NCBI GenBank assembly: GCA_945885485.1
Contig: CAMCYT010000056.1
Coordinates: 1-12,915, forward strand
Length of the DNA stretch: 12,915 nt
Reading direction: 5' to 3'
From: Prosthecobacter debontii
GTDB taxonomy: Bacteria > Verrucomicrobiota > Verrucomicrobiia > Verrucomicrobiales > Akkermansiaceae
The first letter of the stretch is position 1. Each line of letters begins with the position of its first letter. Shown piece by piece: positions 1 to 7,453 of this stretch. The notes beneath the pieces were generated by a model. It did not search any database. It saw only the letters and a list, made by a program, of their open reading frames with translations, and had not been told where the DNA came from. The position numbers were made by a program, and so were the translations under genes.

Positions 1-287
1 GCCATCACTCCCGTAGCCACCGCGCCTTGGAAAATAAACATAAACCAAGCGACATATCCGCCGAGCGACATTGCATCCATAATGGGAATACTTTCCGCCC
101 CCGACGACATCCGACCCGCGATCAGGATATCCGTCATCCCGACAAAGAACGCGAGTATTTGTTCTAATAACGGCCACATCGCCAGCGTTAGAACCTGCAT
201 AGTGAGGCTCATTTCGCCGAGTTTACCGGGCAGTTTGACTGCCTTGTCAGGCCCGTCAGCTACCACCGATATATTGGTTTGTTCCAT
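1..287 (-). CDS. MATE-family efflux transporter, N-terminal part (runs off the left edge)
   Basis: The first 95 codons of a minus-strand gene are present. After a polar cytoplasmic stretch of about 30 residues comes a membrane segment with WPLLEQILAFFVGMTD at about residues 38-53, followed by IAGRM. This is the usual first-helix signature of MATE (multi-antimicrobial extrusion) transporters, which exchange drugs or other organic compounds for Na+ or H+ across the inner membrane. A second helix starts near residue 76 (GGYVAWFMFIF). I chose the ATG at 287-285 because GAGGG sits nine bases upstream. An in-frame ATG at 308 would add seven residues but has no ribosome site. A short CTCGC/GCGAG inverted repeat overlaps that ribosome site. 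The gene lies 53 bp downstream of the 341-1237 gene in the same direction, so co-transcription is possible. The substrate cannot be told from this fragment. Confidence 0.8.
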   Translation of the reverse strand, partial: MEQTNISVVADGPDKAVKLPGKLGEMSLTMQVLTLAMWPLLEQILAFFVGMTDILIAGRMSSGAESIPIMDAMSLGGYVAWFMFIFQGAVATGVM

Positions 288-340
288 CCGCGGCAACCCT
301 CGCCTCATGCGAGCGTGGGTTCAATCCAAGTTTTTAAAAA

Positions 341-1237
341 TCAAGCCCGCCGCAAATATTCAGGCACTTGTTCACGTTGGTTGGCCGGAGACACTGCAGG
401 ACTGGCGAAATTGACAACAGCTCCAATACCCGCCGCATGGCTTCCGCCCAAACGGGCTTCGACCTCGATCTCTGGAAACCGATAGCGCGCTCTGGATTTC
501 AACCAAATAACAAGTCCACATAAAACTACGATTGAACCCAGAGCAGCAGCCGCGATCGACGCAGGTTCGCGATACTTTTCCGGAATCATCTCCAAAAGAT
601 CTGTCCGCTTTTTCTTAGGCGAGACAATCGCGACTTTCTCCACAGCAAGCTCAACTTGTACTTTACCAGAAACTTCATCCATCATGCGTTCCATCCAGTA
701 GGTACGAATCGAAAACTGCATGACAAATTCCTCTAACTGCTCAAACGAACCGTTGGCACGCATCGCTCGGATCAATGAACTCTGCACGGATCTTTCTCGT
801 TCAGAAGTAGACACCGCTTTCGCGATACTCGGACTAAGTTCCATCTGCGTTCGATTCGGATTTCCATAATAATAATAGAGAACCACCACAGGTTTACCTT
901 GGGAAAAATGTCGATCAACGAAATCCTTATTCAGATCATCGGCTGGAATTTTTTGATTTTCTCCGAAAACGAAAAGATACAAATCAATCGTTGAATCAGC
1001 TGCGTGATTATCGAGCAAGGTTTCGATCCCCTTGCGTTGTTGAACCGAAATCAATGCCTGCGGATCGATCAGAAAGCGGATCGGCTTCTTGGTAAAATAT
1101 TTATCTGCCAAAGCAGATTCGATTTCTTGGTATTGCGAGTCCACTTCCGGAACCTCCACCACCACGGGAACCTCCGTTTCCGGCGTAGCCCATGCCGACT
1201 GTAAGCCTAATAAAAAAATGATAACCCAAAGCTTCAT
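341..1237 (-). CDS. Secreted, C-terminally membrane-anchored protein, possible divergent TPM-like domain
   Basis: This 298-residue protein is not firmly recognised. It has a signal peptide (residues 1-17, cut after AWA), an extracytoplasmic region of about 200 residues, one membrane helix at about 226-246 flanked by basic residues, and a cytoplasmic tail of about 50 residues. The order of elements at 55-180 (LIDPQALIS, DLYLFVFGE, a GKPVVVLYYYYG strand, then a helical stretch) resembles the TPM fold, but loosely. Its ATG overlaps the stop of the upstream zinc-ribbon TPM gene as ATGA. A strong ribosome site (GGAGGTGGAG) lies inside that gene's tail, so the two are probably translated as a pair and may work together across the membrane. 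TPM-domain proteins are variously linked to acid phosphatase activity or photosystem repair; neither role can be assigned here. The coding call is firm and the function unknown. Confidence 0.75.
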   Translation of the reverse strand: MKLWVIIFLLGLQSAWATPETEVPVVVEVPEVDSQYQEIESALADKYFTKKPIRFLIDPQALISVQQRKGIETLLDNHAADSTIDLYLFVFGENQKIPADDLNKDFVDRHFSQGKPVVVLYYYYGNPNRTQMELSPSIAKAVSTSERERSVQSSLIRAMRANGSFEQLEEFVMQFSIRTYWMERMMDEVSGKVQVELAVEKVAIVSPKKKRTDLLEMIPEKYREPASIAAAALGSIVVLCGLVIWLKSRARYRFPEIEVEARLGGSHAAGIGAVVNFASPAVSPANQREQVPEYLRRA

Positions 1238-1899
1238 CGCTCCACCTCCATTTCGGCATTTTTATGAGTGCTTGATTTCTTTGAATCGTGTTGCCGAAGC
1301 TTTTTCACCACATCGCGCACACTCCCGGATTTTCCATATTTTCGTTCGTATTTTTCAGGATCGCGTCTTGCTTGGCGACAACGCTTTTTAAGCAATTGCT
1401 CCAGGGCGCGAAGGCTTCGTAGAGCACCCTCCGCATATCGTCCCTCCAACCAATAGGCATGTGCACGGGACAAACAATCAAAACTATCTTTCTCATCCAA
1501 ATACGGATCTAGCAAATATCCATGCGTCATTCCCGCTGTCTTCGTATCAGGATCAATCACAATCAAAATCCCGTTTTCATTCGGCTTCTCGATCGGCACG
1601 TCTTCAAACACCCCGCGATTCAACAACCAAAATCCAAACTGCCTGAGCTGACCCGATTCACCCATGCTACCCGTATAAATAGCGACAAAAACTTGAGGAA
1701 ATGCATGCGCAATTCGATCCATCACCTCTTCCAATAAATCACGTTCATGGCGTCGAAAAATCCCAGCAGCATCGGTTAAACTCCGAAGTTTGATTTCCTC
1801 ATTTCCGAACAACTGATCCGCATCCGATAGGGAAAATCCACAATGAGGGCATGCCGCGGCTGCTCTATGTATTTGCTGCACACATCGAGGACATTTCAT
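1234..1899 (-). CDS. Zinc-ribbon protein with TPM domain
   Basis: This protein has 221 residues. An N-terminal zinc ribbon (C3-x2-C6 and C17-x2-C20, in CPRC and CPHC knuckles) is followed by a TPM-like domain at about 40-170. The domain shows LTDAAGIF, a helix, the FVAIYTGSM strand, NENGILIVIDPDTKTAGMTHG (matching the family pattern of a GvLlv strand followed by a glycine-containing strand) and a closing helix with YWLEGRYAEGALRSL. The C-terminal 50 residues are basic and probably flexible. No signal peptide or membrane helix is seen, so it should be cytoplasmic. I chose the ATG at 1899-1897 because AGGTGGAG sits at ideal distance; the in-frame GTG at 1908 lies inside that ribosome site and is unlikely to be used. 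It overlaps the next gene by 4 bp (ATGA), which implies translational coupling to the membrane-anchored partner. The biochemical role is unknown. Confidence 0.8.
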   Translation of the reverse strand: MKCPRCVQQIHRAAAACPHCGFSLSDADQLFGNEEIKLRSLTDAAGIFRRHERDLLEEVMDRIAHAFPQVFVAIYTGSMGESGQLRQFGFWLLNRGVFEDVPIEKPNENGILIVIDPDTKTAGMTHGYLLDPYLDEKDSFDCLSRAHAYWLEGRYAEGALRSLRALEQLLKKRCRQARRDPEKYERKYGKSGSVRDVVKKLRQHDSKKSSTHKNAEMEVER

Positions 1900-1976
1900 A
1901 ATCTCCACCTAAGTAAGGATGTGCTGCCGAGAGGTCAAAATAAAACGCATGAAACAACTCGCCCACTCGACTATTT

Positions 1977-2861
1977 CTATTTCGCCATGGAATCGCGCAT
2001 TTCCGTGAGAAGTTCCATATCCTCCTCACGATTCTCCCGTCGGAAGGCATCAATCATGTTATTAAGGAGTCTCATTAAAATCGTCCCGAGATCGGCAGAT
2101 TCCCGCAGATGTTGTCGCTGCTCCGGCGTGAGTTCGTTCATGGGATCGGTCAAAATGTGTTGGGCGTGCATTTTACCTCGATCAAAGCAATCGACCACGA
2201 TGGGTTCAGCATCTTCAAAAATCCTACACAAGAAATGCCCCGGAAAGGAAATTCCTTGGATGTCCAAGGCAAGCCGTTGCCCCAGCAACATGTAAATTAC
2301 GCCAAGGCCGATGGGATTCGAGATGCCAGATGCAATGCACCAAGCGAGATCGCCGTTTCTCGGATCATAGTAATGTTTTTGATTTCCGCATAGCCGACCC
2401 TCCTCAAACAGGAAAATCCGCAAATCATTTTCTGTAGCTCCGATGGGATAAGTCGATTGAAATTCCTCGGTGAGTAGATCTAGGGCATCGGACAAAGGCT
2501 GGCGTAATGAAATACCATCGTGCAAAAAATCAGATAACAAGCGCAGCTGGCTTTCAAACAACTCCCAATCATCTTCCAAAGCCGCAGAACCAAATCGTGG
2601 AGTCAGCCACTCTTCTCTGAGTGTTTTGCGACGCACCGTCTGCAATATATCCTCCAAAATATCCAGTTCCTTGGTATTCAGATTCGCTGCAATATCCGGT
2701 AAAATCTCACTGAGATCGCCTCCCACATGACTCAACTTATCCACGACCACCGAACGCACTTCAGGTGTTTCGTCATCCAACAAGCGAAACAACGCTGCAA
2801 GTTCTTTGATATCGGGGGAAGTCAGGTTCATCTCTGAAAAATTATGGAAGAAATCAATCAC
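1977..2861 (-). CDS. SirB1-type transglutaminase-fold protein with N-terminal HEAT-like segment
   Basis: The 294-residue product matches the SirB1/Transglut_core2 family. The core at about 163-230 reads YYDPRNGDLAWCI, GISNPIGLGVIYMLLGQRL, then FPGHFLCRI and DCFDRGK, close to the family pattern (ndYydP, GiPisL, PGHFlvr, iDpf..G). H209 and D224 would be the remaining triad positions. The position where classical transglutaminases carry cysteine is not a cysteine, which is normal for this family, so enzymatic activity is doubtful. Residues 15-60 (LFRLLDDETPEVRSVVVDKL) look like one or two HEAT repeats, and a helical segment follows. No signal peptide is seen, so it is cytoplasmic. Two starts are possible: GTG at 2861 and ATG at 2831. 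Neither has a good ribosome site, and the first ten residues (MIDFFHNFSE) may not be real. It sits 66 bp downstream of the HEAT/ConA-like gene. Its cellular role is not established. Confidence 0.8.
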   Translation of the reverse strand: MIDFFHNFSEMNLTSPDIKELAALFRLLDDETPEVRSVVVDKLSHVGGDLSEILPDIAANLNTKELDILEDILQTVRRKTLREEWLTPRFGSAALEDDWELFESQLRLLSDFLHDGISLRQPLSDALDLLTEEFQSTYPIGATENDLRIFLFEEGRLCGNQKHYYDPRNGDLAWCIASGISNPIGLGVIYMLLGQRLALDIQGISFPGHFLCRIFEDAEPIVVDCFDRGKMHAQHILTDPMNELTPEQRQHLRESADLGTILMRLLNNMIDAFRRENREEDMELLTEMRDSMAK

Positions 2862-2927
2862 TTCCGCAACGCAAGCAGAGCCGAATATTGAAATAATACA
2901 CGCTCTATTTTTTTCGTTCTGCTCAGC

Positions 2928-3968
2928 TTATCGATTTTTCATATCTACAATTAGATCGTCAAAAAGCGCGTCGCCGCCACTGTTACCACTACGATCTAGG
3001 CTTATCGTATCAAGCTTTCCGATATCAGCAGCTTTAATGAGCTGATGGGTGTTAAATCGCTTTTTGCCATCATTCACCGTAACATCCAGCGCTACATCAC
3101 CATTGGGTTGGCGTTTCACATCGATACTCATCAGCAGCAACTTATTGGTCGGCGGATCAAAACCCATATCGGCATTTTGCTTAATTTGGATCTTGTTATC
3201 GATCCGTTCGAGACGAAACGCTCCAGTCCTGTATCCAGGATGAAACAAAGATCTTACATTACCTATAGAGAGACCGATATGAGAGATCCCCTCACCACCG
3301 GGTTGAGCTCCTAGTTTAACCTCAATACGAAACGTATCGGGAAACTCGGCCTTACCCGTTATTTTCTTCGAATCAAGTAACAACCGTTGATCGCTCTCAA
3401 CTCCTACATTTTTCAAGTGCGCGACCCCATCCACCACCGAGCCATCCATTCCTTCATAACGAAAGTGGCGATATTCGTTTTTAAGTGAAGGTGCGGCTTT
3501 GTTGAAAAATTCAACAAATAGATCCTGTGGAGCATCTACCAGCTCTTTTTGCTGTCTTTCAAGTAGTAGGCTGGCGATAGCTTGCTTTAGTAAGTCATCC
3601 TTCTTCCAGCGTCCTTCGGCCTCGTAAACCTGCACGATTTGCTTCAGCCTGAATCGCACCTCTGGATCGTCCGAATTCTGCTTATCACGTATCGCAGGAA
3701 GGGCATTTTTACCCATCAGCTCGATTTTCTTCTGAGCATCTTCACGCTCCTTAAACTTCTCCGAACCAAGCTGAGTAATGGCCTGCTCAAACCCCTCCAA
3801 TGAATGAGCCTGCTCCTTCTGTAATTTCTCCAGCGCCTCAGTATCAGTGGAAAATCCCTGTTCTTTCAGTAGCTCAAGCCGCCAGTCTCCTAGTTCTTCC
3901 GCATGAACAAACATCAAGTTCAGTGAAATAACACATGAAATGCTTCCGAGCATTCGAGACAAACACAT
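2928..3968 (-). CDS. Secreted protein with HEAT-like repeat and ConA/LamG-like C-terminal domain
   Basis: This 346-residue exported protein starts with a signal peptide (residues 1-23, cut after VHA). A helical segment at 60-118 carries LGSEKFKEREDAQKKIELMG, then ALPAIRDKQNSDDPEVRFRL. This pattern (Re-A...L...G..Al..L......dpEvr.R) is typical of the HEAT-like motif in many planctomycete and verrucomicrobial envelope proteins. From about 170 to the end the protein is rich in beta strands (FRIEVKLGAQ, GISHIGLSIG, LLLMSIDVKRQ, VALDVTVNDGK) and ends in ALFDDLIVDM, as ConA/laminin-G-like jelly rolls do. Such domains usually bind glycans or other proteins; no catalytic residue is evident. The start is an ATG with AGGG ten bases upstream. 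It leads the minus-strand run that continues into the SirB1-type gene. The domain call rests on pattern alone, and the precise function is unknown. Confidence 0.72.
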   Translation of the reverse strand: MCLSRMLGSISCVISLNLMFVHAEELGDWRLELLKEQGFSTDTEALEKLQKEQAHSLEGFEQAITQLGSEKFKEREDAQKKIELMGKNALPAIRDKQNSDDPEVRFRLKQIVQVYEAEGRWKKDDLLKQAIASLLLERQQKELVDAPQDLFVEFFNKAAPSLKNEYRHFRYEGMDGSVVDGVAHLKNVGVESDQRLLLDSKKITGKAEFPDTFRIEVKLGAQPGGEGISHIGLSIGNVRSLFHPGYRTGAFRLERIDNKIQIKQNADMGFDPPTNKLLLMSIDVKRQPNGDVALDVTVNDGKKRFNTHQLIKAADIGKLDTISLDRSGNSGGDALFDDLIVDMKNR

Positions 3969-4029
3969 GAAAGAACCCTGTCTTTATATTCCCACAAATT
4001 CAAACGCTAATCTCAGGACATCATTCGTA

Positions 4030-4046
4030 GCTTCCGGCAAGGAAGC
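4030..4046 (-). terminator. Possible 3' hairpin of tRNA-Val
   Basis: GCTTCC and GGAAGC form a 6-bp perfect stem with a 5-base loop, seven bases after the encoded CCA of tRNA-Val. No U-run follows, so it may be a processing or stability hairpin and not an intrinsic terminator. Confidence 0.3.
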
Positions 4047-4052
4047 GAAGAA

Positions 4053-4127
4053 TGGTGCGCGATACTGGGTTCGAACCAGTGACCCCCTCCGTGTCAGGGA
4101 GGTGCTCTACCACTGAGCTAACCGCGC
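4053..4127 (-). tRNA. tRNA-Val (anticodon GAC), CCA encoded
   Basis: The minus strand folds into a complete cloverleaf of 72 nt plus encoded CCA. The acceptor GCGCGGT pairs with ATCGCGC (one G-U), and the D arm is GCTC-AGTGGTA-GAGC. The anticodon stem CCTCC/GGAGG encloses loop CTGACAC, giving anticodon GAC (reads GUC, and GUU with wobble). The variable region is 5 nt, and the T arm is ACTGG-TTCGAAC-CCAGT. The discriminator is A, as expected for valine. It reads in the same direction as the protein gene starting at 3968, but a hairpin and about 85 bp separate them. Confidence 0.95.
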
Positions 4128-4153
4128 ATTCCGAGGCTGACCTGCGGGCGGCG

Positions 4154-4183
4154 AAACTAGGATTAAAGTCGTGATTTACGCAA
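4154..4183 (-). promoter_or_regulatory. Candidate promoter of tRNA-Val
   Basis: On the minus strand TTGCGT (4183-4178) and TAGTTT (4159-4154) are separated by 18 bases and lie 26 bases before the tRNA 5' end. A GC-rich stretch follows the -10, as is common for stable-RNA promoters. This is a pattern match only. Confidence 0.3.
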
Positions 4184-4278
4184 CCTCTTTTTCCATTGAA
4201 GCTAAAAATTTTCATTCAGGTATCTTCAGCATTACTGCTTGAGTTCTCTTAGAACCCAACACAGGCTACCGTAATTAT

Positions 4279-5001
4279 ATGAAATTGTTTTCTCTACTGC
4301 TGCTATTTACTGCCTGTGTATCTGCTGAGGTGCCTGAAATTTTCAAAGGCTTGTTTGAGGAAGAGATTCCAGTCAAAGCAAAAATTGGCATAGTGGCGCC
4401 GCCCAAGGAAATCGAGAAATACATTAGTAAAGTCGAGGCGGCAGCACGTAAAAACCCTGAATGGTTCAAGCAACATAGTGCAGCTACTCCACCAGGAGTT
4501 CCTCTTCCGTATCACGAAAACCTCGGACTCACCAAAGAAGAATATGATGATTACATCACTCTATGGGCAAAACGTGAATTCAAAGCTACCGAAGAAGTAA
4601 TCCTAGTCCTCAGCAAAACACTTGGAGATACATGGACTCTCACAGCATCAGGTGGAGCGGGCATCATTTCGACCCTGCGCTACGATCCTTCTAAAAATAT
4701 TTTCCGTTGTCCGAGCGGAAGTATGGAACCTCTAGAAGATATCAAAACCGATGAAAAGCACATTCTAGGTGCTTGGTCTGGAAAGGAATGGCGTTTCCAA
4801 GACAACGGACTTCTTGGAATTACCAAACAAAATTTCGCTATCGGAAAATATGCAAGTAATGACTTCGGAATCATTATCTATCGTTCTCAAGAACTTTCGT
4901 CCGCAGGCGCCCGCATCCACGAGCAAAGCATCGTATTGCGATTCCCGCTTGTTAAAGCAGTTAAAGATAAACCTCAAACTGCTCCCCCAAAAAAGAAGTA
5001 A
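4279..5001 (+). CDS. Exported protein of unknown function
   Basis: I do not recognise this 240-residue protein. It begins with a clear signal peptide (MKLFSLLLLFTACVSA, probable cut after residue 16). FTAC at 10-13 is a poor lipobox, so lipidation is possible but unlikely. Residues 29-70 are charged and helical, with a proline-rich join (TPPGVPLPYHENLG) near 70-83. From about 98 to 230 the chain alternates strands and turns and may form a beta domain, ending in a basic, proline-rich tail (PQTAPPKKK). No catalytic motif or cysteine pair stands out. The ATG has only a weak ribosome site (CAGG, 14 bases upstream). It is transcribed alone on the plus strand and converges on the penicillin-binding-protein gene with only 7 bases between stop codons. 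Coding is supported by the signal peptide and the clean full-length frame. Confidence 0.75.
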   Translation: MKLFSLLLLFTACVSAEVPEIFKGLFEEEIPVKAKIGIVAPPKEIEKYISKVEAAARKNPEWFKQHSAATPPGVPLPYHENLGLTKEEYDDYITLWAKREFKATEEVILVLSKTLGDTWTLTASGGAGIISTLRYDPSKNIFRCPSGSMEPLEDIKTDEKHILGAWSGKEWRFQDNGLLGITKQNFAIGKYASNDFGIIIYRSQELSSAGARIHEQSIVLRFPLVKAVKDKPQTAPPKKK

Positions 5002-5010
5002 ATCTTTTTT
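4989..5010. terminator. AT-only inverted repeat between convergent genes (possible bidirectional terminator)
   Basis: AAAAAAGA (4989-4996) and TCTTTTTT (5003-5010) are perfect 8-bp inverted copies around a 6-base loop. The repeat contains one gene's stop codon (4999-5001) and most of the other's (5009-5011). It gives a T-run in either direction, but the stem has only one G-C pair and would be weak. Confidence 0.35.
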
Positions 5011-7453
5011 AATCCGGCGAAATCACTAAGCGGGATGGCTTACGTAAACGAATGGTTTCTTCAATCTCACCTAAATCCAAACTGTCTAGAACGTTTGTAG
5101 ATCGATTTATCAAACTATTTTCTGTATGAGTAGTTACATCAACAGGTAAATCCGTGTGATAGGGATCAATTCCGATTAACACGGAATTGATGGAACGTAT
5201 CGGCATAGTGTTCAATGCCGGTAATTTACTAAGCGCATGAGATACATCAATACCGGAAGAATTTCCACCATTATGTAATGTGCAAAACGGCAAACTTTGC
5301 GTGCCTTCTAACATATACTCAACCATCTCCGTGCTTGTAATATTCGGTTTTCCTGTTATTAAATCTTCTTTTAGTTCCTGACAATACTCGGTCATCCGCT
5401 GACCTGAAATCGCACAAACCTTCACATCAACTAGCCCTACCGGACGATGTATCGATGGACTCGGTAACGCCGGCGATACCGCATTCATAGCCGCCGCCCA
5501 TACGGGCATTGCCAAATCACGACTGAATGCACCGGGATAAATCGGTTTGCTATTTCCCTGAAGAAATCCTGTCCAAACTCCACAGCTAATCCTGCTGTTG
5601 TAACCCAAAAACCATGCATCCGAGAAGTCATGAGTAGTTCCACCTTTGCCTGCGCCGTTGAAAGGCTGAGGCGATAGTTGTTCTTTTAATCCCCGCGCAC
5701 TACCCCTCTCCATGCCCGCAGCCATCATATCGTGCATCTGCCAAGCCACCCTTTCATCAAGAAGTCTGATCGATGGAGTGGTAGATTTTGACTGAGTAAC
5801 AATTGGATAAACTACACGCCCTTGGGAATTTTCCACACGCGAAAGGTAGGTGAACTTGGTTGGGCCTTTTCTTCCGGACAGCGGGAATGTTGAAATAGCA
5901 GTAACGGCTTGCTTTAGCGAAGCCGCTTCCCAACCCACCATCACGCGCGGTAATACTTCAGTCTCCTGCATAGGAAACCCAAATACATTGCCAGCATTGA
6001 TGATGCGCTCGATCCCGATCTCGGATCCCAAGCGAACAGTTGCAGCGATTTTGGAGTTCTCAAAAACTTTTCGTAACGTTATATTGCCTTCGTAAACTGG
6101 TGCGCGGACTTCCATACCCCACTCGCCCAAAATCCCCTCACGACCACTCACCATTACCGCACGATTATCCATCGGCTCATCCTCAAGAATTGATACAGGC
6201 GTGTGTTTACCCGCAAGCCCTACTGAATAAAGAAATGGATAAAATGCAGTTCCCATTGGGCGCAGCCCTTGTTCAATGAAATCATATGGAACTTGTGCAT
6301 AGTCCCTACCACCTACGTGTACCAAAACTTCTCCAGTCGTATGATCTATCATGAACACCGCACCTTGAAGATACTCAGGTGCAATCTCAGTTTGTTGCTT
6401 ACTGTATTCACTGCGTTTCTGCGCCGTATAGTCTGGATGTTTCTCAGCCTTGTTCAACGACTCACGTAATGACTTCTCTGCCGCGTTTTGCGCTTCTGAT
6501 AGAATGGTGGTATGTATCTTGAAACCGCCCGCCGATAGCGCGTCTCGACCAAGCGCTAAGCCAACTGCATCCGCGATCCGCTCATACAAATGCGTAGTTC
6601 CGCGCTGCAATGGCTTGGGATTAAGAGCAAGTAATTTGAGCTCTGCTTGTTTGAAATCGGACGAAGTTAGCATCGATTCTTCTCTCATCCGCTTGAGCAC
6701 CATATTTCTAGCCTTCTTACTAGCCTCTAGATTATTGAGCGGAGAATTATTGGTAGGGTTTTTGATCAGTCCCACAATTGTCGCACATTCTACCAAGTTA
6801 AGATCTTTTGGCTCTTTGCCGAAGTAACCGAGTGAGGCCGATCTTAAACCGTAAAATCCACTACCGAAATAAATCCGGTTCAGGTAAAACTCTAGAATTT
6901 CTGGCTTCTCATATCGCTTCTCAATCTCCATTGCCAGAAACGCTTCAACCATTTTCCGTTGAATTCCGCTCTCACCTTTCGCGATGGTATCTTGTTTCAG
7001 TGGATACGCATTTCTTGCGAGTTGCTGAGTGATCGTACTCGCTCCCTGAGTCGTCGTTCCCGCCTGGAAGTTTAACTTCAATGCTCTTACGATGCCGATG
7101 TAATCCACCCCATTGTGCGTTTCAAACCTTGAATCCTCACCCGCTTTCAACGCATTCAAAAATAGCTCCGGAACATCATCAATCGACATCACACTACGGT
7201 TCTGCACGAAAATCCGTCCGATTTCTTTCCCATTTCTATCCAGAATAATACTCGGAATCTCCAACTCGTTGATCTTCTCCAAATCATATGTCAACGCCCG
7301 TTCACGATACGGCCTCGTGTATTGCTCAGCATAGAGATATCCCACCAAACCCGTACTCACGCAGAACATGAACAGCACAAACCAAAATGTTTTGCGCTTG
7401 TAGAAACGGCGCTTGCCGCTCTTTCTCCCAGTGCTTTCTTTGTATTTCGCCAT
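5009..7453 (-). CDS. Class A penicillin-binding protein: intact GT51 glycosyltransferase, degenerate transpeptidase
   Basis: This 814-residue inner-membrane protein is expected to polymerise lipid II into glycan strands. A basic tail (1-22) precedes one membrane helix (about 23-42). The GT51 domain (about 90-260) has all its motifs: EDSRFETHNGVD (catalytic E106), GASTITQQLARN (138-148), QRKMVEAFLAMEIE (second catalytic E170) and KPEILEFYLNRIYFG (183-197). The transpeptidase-like domain (about 360-650) is recognisable (GAVFMIDHTTGEVLVHVGGRDY, DAWFLGYN) but has lost its active site. SxxK is T402-A-F-Y405, SxN is S467-K-I469, and KTG is K603-G-G605. I checked these codons in the DNA (ACT, TAT, ATC, GGT). 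A tail from about 670 has cysteines 680, 691 and 724 in the usual spacing for this class, then about 75 unplaced residues. It should act as a glycosyltransferase whose transpeptidase domain is at most structural. Its ATG interlocks with that of the divergent methyltransferase gene. Confidence 0.92.
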   Translation of the reverse strand: MAKYKESTGRKSGKRRFYKRKTFWFVLFMFCVSTGLVGYLYAEQYTRPYRERALTYDLEKINELEIPSIILDRNGKEIGRIFVQNRSVMSIDDVPELFLNALKAGEDSRFETHNGVDYIGIVRALKLNFQAGTTTQGASTITQQLARNAYPLKQDTIAKGESGIQRKMVEAFLAMEIEKRYEKPEILEFYLNRIYFGSGFYGLRSASLGYFGKEPKDLNLVECATIVGLIKNPTNNSPLNNLEASKKARNMVLKRMREESMLTSSDFKQAELKLLALNPKPLQRGTTHLYERIADAVGLALGRDALSAGGFKIHTTILSEAQNAAEKSLRESLNKAEKHPDYTAQKRSEYSKQQTEIAPEYLQGAVFMIDHTTGEVLVHVGGRDYAQVPYDFIEQGLRPMGTAFYPFLYSVGLAGKHTPVSILEDEPMDNRAVMVSGREGILGEWGMEVRAPVYEGNITLRKVFENSKIAATVRLGSEIGIERIINAGNVFGFPMQETEVLPRVMVGWEAASLKQAVTAISTFPLSGRKGPTKFTYLSRVENSQGRVVYPIVTQSKSTTPSIRLLDERVAWQMHDMMAAGMERGSARGLKEQLSPQPFNGAGKGGTTHDFSDAWFLGYNSRISCGVWTGFLQGNSKPIYPGAFSRDLAMPVWAAAMNAVSPALPSPSIHRPVGLVDVKVCAISGQRMTEYCQELKEDLITGKPNITSTEMVEYMLEGTQSLPFCTLHNGGNSSGIDVSHALSKLPALNTMPIRSINSVLIGIDPYHTDLPVDVTTHTENSLINRSTNVLDSLDLGEIEETIRLRKPSRLVISPD

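Noticed and set aside
1900..1908. GTG start at 1908 for the zinc-ribbon TPM gene
   Set aside because: The GTG lies inside the AGGTGGAG ribosome site that fits the ATG at 1899 at proper distance.
1843..2393. Plus-strand open frames opposite the TPM and SirB1-type genes
   Set aside because: Their translations are rich in Ser, Arg and Cys without domain patterns, and they lie antisense to genes with clear motifs. They are shadows.
4196..4226. Promoter for the exported unknown gene (TTGAAG with a TATCTT-like box)
   Set aside because: The spacing is 19 bases and the -10 box is poor, so no reliable promoter could be assigned.
7413..7451. Longer N-terminus for the methyltransferase starting at ATG 7413
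   Set aside because: It would add 13 residues (MPLFLPVLSLYFA) that run antisense through the first codons of the PBP, whose basic tail and membrane anchor are well supported there. The family does not need the extension, so ATG 7452 is preferred.
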